Origin: JBBWZH01 sp035544115
GTDB taxonomy: Bacteria > Actinomycetota > Actinomycetes > Mycobacteriales > CADCTP01
Reading direction: 5' to 3'
Length of the DNA: 64,000 bases
Assembly (NCBI GenBank): GCA_963714145.1
Contig: OY970235.1
Location: 2,170,001 to 2,234,000 of the forward strand
Shown here: piece by piece, positions 1-8,059 of the stretch
How the letters are laid out: each line of letters opens with the position of its first letter
How positions within the stretch are numbered: position 1 is the stretch's first letter
The notes under the pieces: generated by a model
What the model was told of the DNA's origin: nothing
Database searches by the model: none
Seen by the model: only the letters and a program-made list of their open reading frames with translations
Program-made: the position numbers and the translations under genes

Positions 1-1157
1 GCATGGTCGCGGACCTTCGCCGGCACCGAAACCCAGTAATGCAGGCCGTCGTGGGGCAGCGGGTTGATGTCATGCACCCGGACGCTGGCGGTACCGAGGT
101 AGCTCCAGTCGCAGGTGTTGTCGTAGTCGGCCCAGAAGGCGACGTACTCGGTCGAACCCGGCCAGCACAGCGGGCCGGCGAAGCCGCTCGGCTGGTTGAT
201 CTTGAACGTACCGACCAGGAGATCCTGGTTGTAGTCGAGGCCCAGGCAGTCCAACTGCTCGTACGTCGTGTCGGCCGGGCCGTCGAGGTAGGCCTTGAGG
301 ACGTCGGACCAGTCGACGCCGGCCGTCGCGAACTCGTTGATGGTCGCCACGGTCCCGGCCGGTGCCACCGACCGGGGGCTCAGCGCGACGTCGAGCAGCG
401 GGGCGGCGAAGCGGTGCGGCGGCACGTCCGTGGCGCGCCCGAGTTCGATCGCCGCCGACAGCGAGAACGGCGCCGGCTCCGGGTCGGGGAGCGGCTTGGG
501 CAGCACCGACTCGAGGAAGCTCGGCACCGGTGCCTTGACCTCGACGATCTCCAGCAGGTCCCGGATGAACAGCCGAGCCGGCTTGAGCTGAACGTGATGG
601 TCGAGCCGGTCGCCCCAGATCGGCAGCCAGTCGGGCTGACCGGGCGGCGGTTGGGCCTGCCAGGAGAGGATCGCCCGAACCAGCGGCAGCACCGGCGCGG
701 CGTAGCACCGTTGCCGCTGCGGGTCGCGCAGCGGATACCCGACCGTGTAGGTCAGCGGCTTGGTCAGCTGCCGCGCGCAGTCCGCCGAGTCTGGAATGTC
801 GTGCGCGGCGAACGAACCGAGGCCGACATCCGACCAGGTCTTCCCGTCGTCGTAGGACAGGTAGAACCGAACCCACTCGGTCGAACCGAGGCTGCACAGG
901 TCGCCGCCGTAGCCGGTCGAACGCCGGATCTGCACGGTCGCCTCGAGCACCTCGACGTCCGGATTGAGCGCCACGCAACCCAGCCGCTCGAACGCCGTAT
1001 TGCCGGTGAGTTCCAGTACCGGCGGGAAACCGCTGCCCGGCAGGTTCCCGAAGTAGTTCGGGTTGCCGGCGAGAAGTCGGTGCAGTTCCCGTCGCTGCTC
1101 CAGCATCCGCCGCAGTTCTTCGTCCGGAACCTCGTCGGACCTGTCCTCGTCGGACAT
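1..1157 (-). CDS. Hypothetical protein with a duplicated module (C-terminus outside window)
   Basis: The frame is open from base 1 to an ATG at 1157, so about 385 N-terminal residues are visible and the end of the gene lies outside the window. An AGGGGGG ribosome site (1163-1169) stands 5 bases before the ATG; a second ATG at 1162 is out of frame. The product begins MSDEDRSDEVPDEELRRML, with no signal peptide. Two related modules of about 65 residues are seen at roughly residues 50-115 and 295-355. Each has a leading Cys (LGC or LDC), an LCxxGSTE(W/Y)V block, a YDD or YDN block and a closing HDI. The family is not recognised and I assign no function. The duplication and codon pattern make it a convincing real gene. 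Confidence 0.75.
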   Translation of the reverse strand, partial: MSDEDRSDEVPDEELRRMLEQRRELHRLLAGNPNYFGNLPGSGFPPVLELTGNTAFERLGCVALNPDVEVLEATVQIRRSTGYGGDLCSLGSTEWVRFYLSYDDGKTWSDVGLGSFAAHDIPDSADCARQLTKPLTYTVGYPLRDPQRQRCYAAPVLPLVRAILSWQAQPPPGQPDWLPIWGDRLDHHVQLKPARLFIRDLLEIVEVKAPVPSFLESVLPKPLPDPEPAPFSLSAAIELGRATDVPPHRFAAPLLDVALSPRSVAPAGTVATINEFATAGVDWSDVLKAYLDGPADTTYEQLDCLGLDYNQDLLVGTFKINQPSGFAGPLCWPGSTEYVAFWADYDNTCDWSYLGTASVRVHDINPLPHDGLHYWVSVPAKVRDH

Positions 1158-1932
1158 GACATCCCCCCTGGTATTGGCAGTACCGTTGCCCACGGCGATC
1201 AGACGCGTCCGCTCGCGGACACGTGTTGAACCAGTAGTGAGTGACCCGGACAGCTACCTGGGCCCACTCTGCCGAGTTATTTCCGTGGTGCTCGACCTGG
1301 CGATCGTAGCGGCTGACCAGACCACTGTGACCGCCAGGAATGCCGATAGCAGACAGCAGCACCATCGAGGACGCAGCAGCGCAAATATCGTGATGTATTG
1401 AGCTGAAACGCGTCGCCGCGATCGCTGCTGAAATCGGACTGTCGCCGCTGGAGAGCACCGGCCTGGGCGGGGTCGATGTTCGGTTATTCGCCGTGCTCAG
1501 CTTATTTCCGGAATACGCTGGACAATAGCGCGGAGCCGGCCCACCGCCCCAGCGAAGTCCGGACAGCACAGCGCGGTTCGGCTACGCGGCGAAGCTCAGC
1601 CTGTACACCGACGACCGTCCTCCACCGTGGCCTACAACTTCCTGCCGTGGCGGTTGGGCCCGCTCACCCGGACCAACTCCACCTGCTGACGCGCGGCTCC
1701 CGCCCGCGGAGCGGACGGGGCACCACCGCGCGCCGCGCGCGGTGGTGCCCCGCGGTGGTCAGGCGGGGGCCAGGGCCGGGGCCGCCGCCGGGACCGTCCA
1801 CCGCACCACGTGTTCCTGGAAGTCCGGGCCCATGCCGGCCGAGCCGACCACGTGGCCGTGGTTGTCGAGGTCGGCCGACCCCGGCCGGGCCGCGCTGGCG
1901 GGTGCTGTCCGGGCCACAGATTGCCGTCGCCG
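1158..1932. other. Gene-poor stretch with possible decayed coding remnant
   Basis: This 775-base stretch holds no intact gene. Bases about 1190-1600 are visibly less GC-rich than the neighbours. A plus-strand frame ending in TAG at 1526-1528 reads protein-like (ending LFAVLSLFPEYAGQ). A second block from about 1577 reads FGYAAKLSLYTDD and, after a frame change, continues VAYNFLPWRLGPLTRTNSTC to a TGA at 1687-1689. Together they could be the broken 3' end of a lost gene. No start codon, ribosome site or family match supports a functional gene. Confidence 0.3.
1717..1751. terminator. Strong hairpin, probable bidirectional terminator
   Basis: A perfect 16-base stem (1717-1732 with 1736-1751; arm GGGGCACCACCGCGCG) closes a 3-base loop. 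It lies downstream of the kinase gene on the minus strand (stop at 1933) and of the possible remnant on the plus strand (stop at 1689). No T tract follows, as is common for actinobacterial terminators. Confidence 0.65.
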
Positions 1933-2814
1933 CTAACGCAGCCGGGCCTCGGCGCGGAGCAGCGCCGTGAAGCGCCGCGGGTCGGCGGCGGGCAGGCCGT
2001 GCGCGCTGAACCAGGTCGCGACGACGGTGGCGTCCCGGTCCAGGAAGGTCGGGCCCTGCGGGTTGGCGATGACGTCGACGATCTGCGGTAGGTCGATCAT
2101 CACCAGCCGTCCATTGTGGACGAGGAGGTTGTAGGGGGAGAGGTCGCCGTGGGCGAGGCCGGCGTGCGCCAGCCGGGTCGTCATGTCGACCAGCTGCGCC
2201 CAGAGCGGGGCGAGCTCGGCGCCGCGCAGCCGCAGCTCGCACAGCCGGGCGGCGGCGGTGCCGTCCGGCTCGCCGACGAACTCCATCAGCAGCTCGGTGC
2301 CGAGGATCTGCACCGGGTACGGCACCGCGATGCCGAGCGCCCACAGCTGCCGCAGCGCGTCGAACTCGGCCCGGGCCCACTGGCCGGCGATCAGGTCGCG
2401 GCCGAAGGCGGTCCGGGTGCGCATCGCCCGGTTCTCCCGGGACCGGCGCACCCGCCGGCCCTCCAGGTACCCCGCGTCCCGGTGGAACATCCGGTGCTCG
2501 GCGTCGCGGTACCGCTTGGCGGCCAGCAGGCAGGACCGGTCGGTGTCCGGGACGGCGCGGCAGACGAGGTGGACGTCGGCCTCCTTGCCGGTCTTGAGCA
2601 CGCCGAGTTCCACGTCGACCGCGCCCAGTTCGGTCACCAGCCACTCGGGGTACGGCTGCGGGCCGCGCTCACCGGCGGTGGGCCGGTCCCAGGTGGACCA
2701 GCGGTCGCCGCCGCCGGGGATGCTCTCGTCGGAATAGTCGAACTCGACCGGCTGCCGCCGGCCGGACCGCAGCAGCGGCTCATCGTCGTCGAACCTGGGC
2801 TTGTGCCGTGGCAC
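1933..2814 (-). CDS. RIO-type atypical serine kinase
   Basis: A 293-residue RIO-family kinase. The motifs in order are the RIO nucleotide loop KTGKEADVH (residues 74-82), the ATP-binding Lys in AAKRY (K100), the catalytic loop HGDLSPYN (222-229, Asp224) and the metal-binding IDLPQ (240-244, Asp241), which replaces the DFG of ordinary kinases. RIO proteins mature ribosomes in archaea and eukaryotes; bacterial homologues are cytoplasmic with poorly defined substrates. The start is GTG at 2814; an in-frame stop three codons upstream excludes a longer form, and a GGAG lies about 10 bases before it. It stands alone, divergent from the sigma factor gene. Confidence 0.88.
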   Translation of the reverse strand: MPRHKPRFDDDEPLLRSGRRQPVEFDYSDESIPGGGDRWSTWDRPTAGERGPQPYPEWLVTELGAVDVELGVLKTGKEADVHLVCRAVPDTDRSCLLAAKRYRDAEHRMFHRDAGYLEGRRVRRSRENRAMRTRTAFGRDLIAGQWARAEFDALRQLWALGIAVPYPVQILGTELLMEFVGEPDGTAAARLCELRLRGAELAPLWAQLVDMTTRLAHAGLAHGDLSPYNLLVHNGRLVMIDLPQIVDVIANPQGPTFLDRDATVVATWFSAHGLPAADPRRFTALLRAEARLR

Positions 2815-3096
2815 CGTGGGTCATCTCCATCATGGAGGGCGCCCACCAGCGCCGACCTGCCAGGTCAGCCGGTGGACGGGAACGGGCGGAACGAGGGCAA
2901 GGCGAAGTAGAGAACCGCCATCTCGGCTACCCCCTCCCGCTCCGCCGGCTCAGCCGGCCCACCAGACCCGCTCACCCTGCTCCACCGCGCCACCGTGGGC
3001 AACGCCTTTTCGGCCCGGCCGCTCGACCGGAGGTGGCTCGACCGGAGGCGGTCGGGCCGGATGCAACGCGGTGGGCCGGTCCGGCCATGTGAAGGT

Positions 3097-3717
3097 ATGG
3101 ACTTGGTGAGTGCCAGTGACCGGGAGCTGTGGGAGCAGGCCGCAGCGGGTGGTGGCGGCGCGTTCGGTCTGCTGTTCGACCGGCCCGCCCGCGCTGTCTA
3201 CAACCACTGCTTCCGGTTGACCGCGTCGTGGAGCACCGCGGAGGACCTGACCTCGGCGGTGTTCCTGCAGGCGTGGCGGCAGCGGGGGCGGGTCCGGCTG
3301 CACGGCGACAGTTGCCGGGGCTGGCTGCTGGCGGTGGCGACCAACGTGGTGCGCGGCGAGCGGCGCTCCGCGCGCCGCCGGCTGGCGCTGCTGCGCCGGC
3401 TGCCGCCGCCGGGCACCGTGCCCGACCCGGCCGACGAGGTGGCCGGCCGGTTGGACGACGAGCGGCGGATGGTCGAGGTGCTGGCCGCGGTCCGCCGGCT
3501 GCCGCGCGGTCAGCAGGAGGCGGTGGCGCTGTGCCTGTGGGCCGGGCTGAGCTACCCGGAAGCGGCCGCCGCGCTGGGCGTCGCCGAGGGCACCGTCCGG
3601 TCGCGCGTGTCCCGGGCCCGCGCCCAACTGGCCGGCCTGCTGGCCACCCCGGACGGCGAGCCGGACCGGGCCGAGCCGAGTCCACCGGCAACCGTCCAGA
3701 CTGAGGAGACCCGATGA
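3097..3717 (+). CDS. RNA polymerase sigma-70 family (ECF-type) sigma factor
   Basis: About 206 residues with the two ECF parts. Region 2 (FGLLFDRPARAVYNHCFR, then TAEDLTSAVFLQAW and GWLLAVATNVVR) recognises the -10 element and core enzyme. Region 4 (LPRGQQEAVALCLWAGLSYPEAAAALGVAEGTVRSRVSRAR) is the -35-binding helix-turn-helix. I take the ATG at 3097, where homology to region 2 begins shortly after; an upstream in-frame ATG at 2995 would add a low-complexity Arg/Gly tail. A GAAGG lies directly before the ATG. The stop overlaps the next ATG (ATGA), so the two genes are translationally coupled, typical of a sigma factor and its membrane regulator. Confidence 0.85.
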   Translation: MDLVSASDRELWEQAAAGGGGAFGLLFDRPARAVYNHCFRLTASWSTAEDLTSAVFLQAWRQRGRVRLHGDSCRGWLLAVATNVVRGERRSARRRLALLRRLPPPGTVPDPADEVAGRLDDERRMVEVLAAVRRLPRGQQEAVALCLWAGLSYPEAAAALGVAEGTVRSRVSRARAQLAGLLATPDGEPDRAEPSPPATVQTEETR

Positions 3718-4565
3718 ACTCGATGCTCACCCCGCCCCCCGAGCGGGACCTTCCGGACCAGGCCGGCATGCGGCACCGGGTCGTGCTGGCGGCCCAGCCG
3801 CACCGGCGCGAGCACGACTCCGGGCGCCGGCTGGTGCCGCTGGCCGCCGCCGCGGGGGTGGCCCTGGTCGGCGGCGCGGTGGTGCTGGGCGCCACCGGCT
3901 TGTTCGCGGGCCCCGGGGTGACCAGCGGTTCGTCCGGGGACGCCCGCCCGGTGGCCCTGGACAGCGTGGTGCGCCAGTGCCTGCACCCGCTGCCGCCACC
4001 CACCCCGTATCCCATGCAGCCGCCGGATCCGACCGGCGCGCGGGTGCTGGCCCAGTTCTCCGACCCGGCCGGTTCCATGATCGTCGTCGGCCGGCCCGGG
4101 CCCACCGGCGGGGTGGCGACCTGCGATCTTGACCCCGCCGGCCGAGCGGTCGCCGCCAACCTCCCGGCGGTGCAGTCGGACCTGCAGCCCTGGGCCCGCT
4201 TCGACCCGGCCCACCAGCCGATCGTGATCGACATCGCCTCCAGCCAGGTGGCCGTGGTCGGCGACCGCACCTCCGGGCCGGACCTGCCGGGCATCCACGC
4301 CGTCGCCGGCCAGGTGACCCCCAACGCCACCCGGGTGGTGGCGACCTGGAGCGACGGTCACCACGTCGACGCCGTGATCCACAACGGCGTGTTCGCCGCC
4401 CGCGAGGTCGTCCCACTGCACGGCGGCTACCTCGACACGCTGTACGTGAGCGTGCAGGCCTTCGACGCCCGCGGCCGGCTGCTGGGCACGGCGCGGGGCA
4501 GCGGCTTCGCCCCGGCCTCGGGAACGCCCACCTCGCCAACCGTGCCGACCTCCGCGGGCGGCTGA
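3714..4565 (+). CDS. Membrane-anchored protein coupled to sigma factor (putative anti-sigma)
   Basis: 283 residues: a basic cytoplasmic N-terminus of about 38 residues, one transmembrane helix (about 40-68, LVPLAAAAGVALVGGAVVLG), then a large extracellular domain with two Cys residues and a Pro/Thr/Ser-rich end. Nothing matches the zinc-binding anti-sigma motif HxxxCxxC. The role as a sensor or anti-sigma partner is inferred only from the ATGA overlap with the sigma gene and the topology. The pair at 35628-36868 has the same arrangement with an unrelated-looking extracellular domain. Confidence 0.65.
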   Translation: MNSMLTPPPERDLPDQAGMRHRVVLAAQPHRREHDSGRRLVPLAAAAGVALVGGAVVLGATGLFAGPGVTSGSSGDARPVALDSVVRQCLHPLPPPTPYPMQPPDPTGARVLAQFSDPAGSMIVVGRPGPTGGVATCDLDPAGRAVAANLPAVQSDLQPWARFDPAHQPIVIDIASSQVAVVGDRTSGPDLPGIHAVAGQVTPNATRVVATWSDGHHVDAVIHNGVFAAREVVPLHGGYLDTLYVSVQAFDARGRLLGTARGSGFAPASGTPTSPTVPTSAGG

Positions 4566-4718
4566 CCGCCCGGCGCCGCGGCCGGCCGCGGCGGCGGTGC
4601 GCGCCGGGTCGGCGCCAGGTTGCCGATCTGAGCGCCGGCGCGACCCTGGAGACGGTCGCCGGCCCCGGCGACTGCCGAGCCGCCCCGGCCGGGCGCGACC
4701 GACGCAGGAGGTGCCGTC

Positions 4719-6431
4719 ATGCCGGCAACCACCCCCACCGGCAACGGCCATACCAACCCCCCGGCTCCGCCCCCCTCGACTCCGCCCAGCTCGGCGCCGG
4801 GCGGCCCGGTTCTGGACGGGCCGGATGGCCCGCCTCCCGGCGGGCCGGTTCTGGACGGGCCGGTTCTGGACGGGCCGGACGGCCCGCCTCCCGGCGGGCC
4901 GGTTCCCGGCGGGCTGGCTCCCGGCGGGCCGGTTCTAGCTGGGGGAGTTCCGGACGGGCCGGCGGGCAGCTCGGCGGGGGTGCAGTGGGATGCCGGCGGG
5001 CTGGCGGGTGGTGCCGGCGGGGTGGAGCGGGTCGGGCGGCTGGCCGGGGTGGCGCTGGCGGCGGTCGCCGCGGGAACGCGGACCCGGGGCGGGCCGGCGC
5101 CGGCCGGTGGTCCGGACGCGGTCGCCGAGGCGGTGCGGACGGCGTGCCCGGCGGTGCTGCCGGAGGCGGGTCTCGGCGCGGAGGCCGCGTTGCGCGCGGT
5201 GGTGCAGGCTGTCGCCGCCGGCGCCACCGACCCGGCCGATCCGCTGTGTGCGGCCCACCTGCACGGGCCGCCGCTGGCCGTGGCCGCGGTGGCGGACCTC
5301 GCGGCCAGCATGCTCAACCCGTCGCTGGACTCCTGGGACCAGGCGCCGGCCGCCAGCGAACTGGAGCGACTGGTCACCGCGGCCGTCGCCGCCCTGGCCT
5401 ACCCGGGCCGCCCCAGCCCGGACGCGGTGATCACCACCGGGGCCACCGAGTCGAACCTGCTCGCGCTGCTGCTGGCCCGCGAGCGCGCCGCCGCCCCGGT
5501 GCGGCTGGTCTGCTCCGACGAGGCCCACCACAGCCTCGCCCGGGCGGCGTGGCTGCTCGGCCTGCCGCCCGCGGTGCTGGTGCCGTCCCGGAACGGCCGG
5601 CTGCACCCCGACGACCTCGCCGCCGCGCTGGACCGGACCCCCGGCCCGCACGTCGTGGCCGCCACCGCCGGCACCACCGGCCGCGGCGTCATCGAGCCAC
5701 TCGGCGCGATCGCCGACGTCGCCGCCGCCCGCGGCGTGCACCTGCACGTGGACGCCGCGTACGGCGGCGGCCTGCTGTTCAGCGACACCCGCCGCGGGCT
5801 GCTGGCCGGCCTCGACCGCGCCGACACCGTCGCGCTGGACCTGCACAAGCTCGGCTGGCAGCCGCTCGCCGCCGGCCTGCTCGCGGTCGCCGAGGCCGGC
5901 CTGCTGGCCCCGCTGTCGATCCGGGCCGACTACCTCAACGCCGGCGACGACACCGAGGCCGGCCTGCCCGACCTGCTCGGCCGGTCGATCCGCACCTCCC
6001 GCCGCCCGGACGCGCTGAAGATGGCGGTCACCTTCCAGGCGCTCGGCCGGGCCGGTCTCGGCCGCCTCATCGACCGCTGCTGCGACGCGGCAGCCGCCGC
6101 GGCCGCCCAGATCGCCGGCCGGCCCGGGCTGCGGTTGCTGGCCGAGCCCGAGCTCAGCACCGTGCTGTTCCGGCCCACCGCCGCCGACCAGCTCGGGGGT
6201 GCCGCCGGCGACGCGCTCGTCGCCGAGGTACGCCGCTCGCTGCTGGGCACCGGCCGGGCCGTGCTCGGCCGGGCCAGCGCCGGCCGGCCGACGGGCCGCC
6301 AGCTGTGGCTGAAGCTCACCCTGCTCAACCCGTACGCCACCGGCGCGGACGTGAGCCGGCTGCTCGACCTGGTCGAGCGGGCGACCGCCGAGACCATCGC
6401 CCGGCCGGGCCCACCAAGCCGCGCGACCTGA
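4719..6431 (+). CDS. PLP-dependent group II amino acid decarboxylase with Pro/Gly-rich N-terminus
   Basis: 570 residues. The catalytic part (about 130-560) shows the decarboxylase signatures TGATESN (240-246, phosphate binding), DEAHHSL (stacking His), TAGTTGRGVIEPL, HVDAAYGG (Asp345 pairs with the pyridine nitrogen) and DLHKLGW with the Schiff-base Lys377. Substrate could be 2,4-diaminobutyrate, glutamate or an aromatic amino acid; the sequence alone does not decide. Start ATG 4719 has a perfect AGGAGGT (4706-4712). Residues about 14-85 are a repetitive Pro/Gly/Asp tail encoded by tandem DNA repeats and unlike the family's normal N-terminus. It stands as a single gene. Confidence 0.85.
   Translation: MPATTPTGNGHTNPPAPPPSTPPSSAPGGPVLDGPDGPPPGGPVLDGPVLDGPDGPPPGGPVPGGLAPGGPVLAGGVPDGPAGSSAGVQWDAGGLAGGAGGVERVGRLAGVALAAVAAGTRTRGGPAPAGGPDAVAEAVRTACPAVLPEAGLGAEAALRAVVQAVAAGATDPADPLCAAHLHGPPLAVAAVADLAASMLNPSLDSWDQAPAASELERLVTAAVAALAYPGRPSPDAVITTGATESNLLALLLARERAAAPVRLVCSDEAHHSLARAAWLLGLPPAVLVPSRNGRLHPDDLAAALDRTPGPHVVAATAGTTGRGVIEPLGAIADVAAARGVHLHVDAAYGGGLLFSDTRRGLLAGLDRADTVALDLHKLGWQPLAAGLLAVAEAGLLAPLSIRADYLNAGDDTEAGLPDLLGRSIRTSRRPDALKMAVTFQALGRAGLGRLIDRCCDAAAAAAAQIAGRPGLRLLAEPELSTVLFRPTAADQLGGAAGDALVAEVRRSLLGTGRAVLGRASAGRPTGRQLWLKLTLLNPYATGADVSRLLDLVERATAETIARPGPPSRAT
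4800..4945 (+). repeat. In-frame GC-rich tandem repeats (Pro/Gly/Asp tail)
   Basis: Repeats of the unit GGCCCGCCTCCCGGCGGGCC and of GGCCGGTTCTGGACG run through this stretch. They encode GGPVLDGPDGPPPGGPVLDG-like copies. All copies keep frame, so number changes would alter tail length only. Confidence 0.8.
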
Positions 6432-6454
6432 CCCGCTGACGTACCGGACCCGAG

Positions 6455-6553
6455 GCCGCCCGGCCGTCCCGCCCCGGCCGTCCCCGCCCGGCCGTCCCGC
6501 CCCGGCCGCCCCCGGACCGGCCGTCCCGCCCCGGTCGACCCCCGGACCGGCCG
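6455..6553. repeat. Low-complexity CCGGCCGTCCCGCC repeat between convergent genes
   Basis: Five or six imperfect copies of a 14-20 base unit (CCGGCCGTCCCGCCC, later CCCCCGGACCGGCCG) fill the gap between the convergent decarboxylase and MFS genes. The copies are self-complementary through GGCCGG and CCGGCC and could fold, but no clean terminator is seen. Confidence 0.6.
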
Positions 6554-6555
6554 CG

Positions 6556-7980
6556 TCACCGGACGCCGGCCGGCTCCGGTGGCGCCGCCGCGTCCGGTGG
6601 CCGGATCGCGTCGGCTGCCGGGGCCGGTAGCCGCACGTTGAGCAGCGCGTAGCCGGCGCCGAGCAGGACCAGGAGCCCGGCCACCATGAAGATCAGGTCG
6701 ATCCGGCCGACCCGCACGCCGGCGACGGTGGCGTGGAAGTCGGGCGGCAGCGTGCCGGCGACCAGCCCGGCGACCGACACCGAGAGGATCGACGCGAGCG
6801 TGATCACCGGGGTGATCACCGCCATCACCCGGCCGACGTACTGCCGTGGCGTGCACTGCAGGACGATCGGCCCGAGCGCGGCGTTCACCCCGGCGGTGGC
6901 GACACCGATGACGGCCAGGATGACCAGCGTCGGCGCCAGCGCGGTCTGCCGGGAGTACCAGAGGAGCCCGGCGCCGGCCGTCGCCAGCGAGACCGAGAGG
7001 GTCCGCACCAGGCCGATCCGGGCGCTGAAGATGCTGGCGAGCACCCCGCCGGCAATGGCCCCGGCGCCGAAGGTCATCCCGAGCAGGCCGTACCGGCTGG
7101 GGTCGACGTGCAGGTTCTCGGTGACGAAGAAGACGTCCAGCGCGTTCAGGGCACCGCCGCCGGCCGTCACCAGGACGGCCGTGATCAGGAGGGTCAGCAG
7201 CGTCCGGTTGCCGAGGAAGAACCGCAGCCCGTCGCCGAACTCGCGTCCGAAGCTGTGCCCGGCCGGCGGGCCGACGGCGGTTGCCGGCGGCTGGATCCGG
7301 CGGATCACCGCGAACGAGGCGAGGAACGACGCCGCGTTGATGACCAGCGCCCACTCCGTGCCGAAGGCGAACAGCAGCGGCGCGGCCAGCGGCGGTCCGA
7401 CCACGAACGCGGTGTTGTAGGCCGTCTGGCTGAGCCCGCTGGCCCGGGGCTGGTCCGGCCGCGGCACGACGTCGCCGATCAGTGTCATCCGGGCCGGGGA
7501 GAAGAACCGGGCCACCGCGTTGATCAGGAACACCGTGGCGTAGATCGCGGTGAGCGCGGCCCAGGTCGGCACCCGGTCGCCGGCCAGCGCCACCGGCAGC
7601 AGCCCCACGGCCAGCACGGCGGACAGCAGGTCGCAGCGGAGCATGGTGCGCCGCTTGTCCCAGCGGTCGACGAACACGCCGGCGATGGGTCCGAGCACGA
7701 GCACCGGCACCGCGGCGGCCAGGACCACGCCGCTGACCGCCAGCGGCCCCCACGGCCGCCCGCGGGCGATGATCGTGGCGACCCAGAGCACCACCGTCGT
7801 GTCGAAGACGACCGTGCCGAGGTCGGAGGCGGCCGCCCCGGCCCACAGCCGGGCGTAGTTGCGATTGATCAGGATCCGGGCCAACCGACCCCGGCCGATC
7901 GCCGCCGGCCCCAGCCCCGGCCCCTCGCCCGACCGCTGGTCGCCCTGGTGCGTCGAGCTGACCCCAGCATTCTCAGCCAT
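6556..7980 (-). CDS. MFS transporter, drug-efflux type
   Basis: About 474 residues with roughly 12 hydrophobic helices and the MFS loop DRWDKRRTM after helix 2, typical of the MFS_3 / enterobactin-exporter-like group. It acts in the cytoplasmic membrane as a proton-coupled exporter of unknown substrate. ATG 7980 is chosen because GAGGAGAG lies 4-5 bases before it; in-frame starts at 8001 and 8058 lack a ribosome site. It is divergent from an ArsR-type regulator, with an operator-like inverted repeat between them, so control by that neighbour is likely. Confidence 0.85.
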   Translation of the reverse strand: MAENAGVSSTHQGDQRSGEGPGLGPAAIGRGRLARILINRNYARLWAGAAASDLGTVVFDTTVVLWVATIIARGRPWGPLAVSGVVLAAAVPVLVLGPIAGVFVDRWDKRRTMLRCDLLSAVLAVGLLPVALAGDRVPTWAALTAIYATVFLINAVARFFSPARMTLIGDVVPRPDQPRASGLSQTAYNTAFVVGPPLAAPLLFAFGTEWALVINAASFLASFAVIRRIQPPATAVGPPAGHSFGREFGDGLRFFLGNRTLLTLLITAVLVTAGGGALNALDVFFVTENLHVDPSRYGLLGMTFGAGAIAGGVLASIFSARIGLVRTLSVSLATAGAGLLWYSRQTALAPTLVILAVIGVATAGVNAALGPIVLQCTPRQYVGRVMAVITPVITLASILSVSVAGLVAGTLPPDFHATVAGVRVGRIDLIFMVAGLLVLLGAGYALLNVRLPAPAADAIRPPDAAAPPEPAGVR

Positions 7981-8012
7981 CGTCTCTCCTCGACCGTTCA
8001 TGCATCCGCCGT

Positions 8013-8032
8013 CATTCACGCAAACGTAAATG
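8013..8032. promoter_or_regulatory. Imperfect inverted repeat, probable regulator operator
   Basis: CATTCACG-CAAA-CGTAAATG is an inverted repeat with 8-base arms and one mismatch, in the AT-richest part of the divergent MFS/ArsR intergenic region. Its position suits control of both genes. It overlaps the most upstream ATG of the regulator. Confidence 0.5.
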
Positions 8033-8059
8033 ATGACGACAACGCAAGCAAGTGGCACG

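Noticed and set aside
70..1569. 499-codon open frame on the minus strand, and a 408-codon frame on the plus strand over 3-1229
   Set aside because: Both lie over the duplicated-module gene in other frames, are Arg/Gly/Ala-rich, and lack ribosome sites. They are GC-driven shadows.
3714..4565. Zinc-dependent anti-sigma factor (ZAS)
   Set aside because: No HxxxCxxC motif in the cytoplasmic part; only coupling and topology suggest the role.
8030..8059. Extended N-terminus of the ArsR-type regulator from ATG 8030
   Set aside because: The operator-like inverted repeat covers that ATG and the extra ten residues add no domain; kept only as an alternative start.
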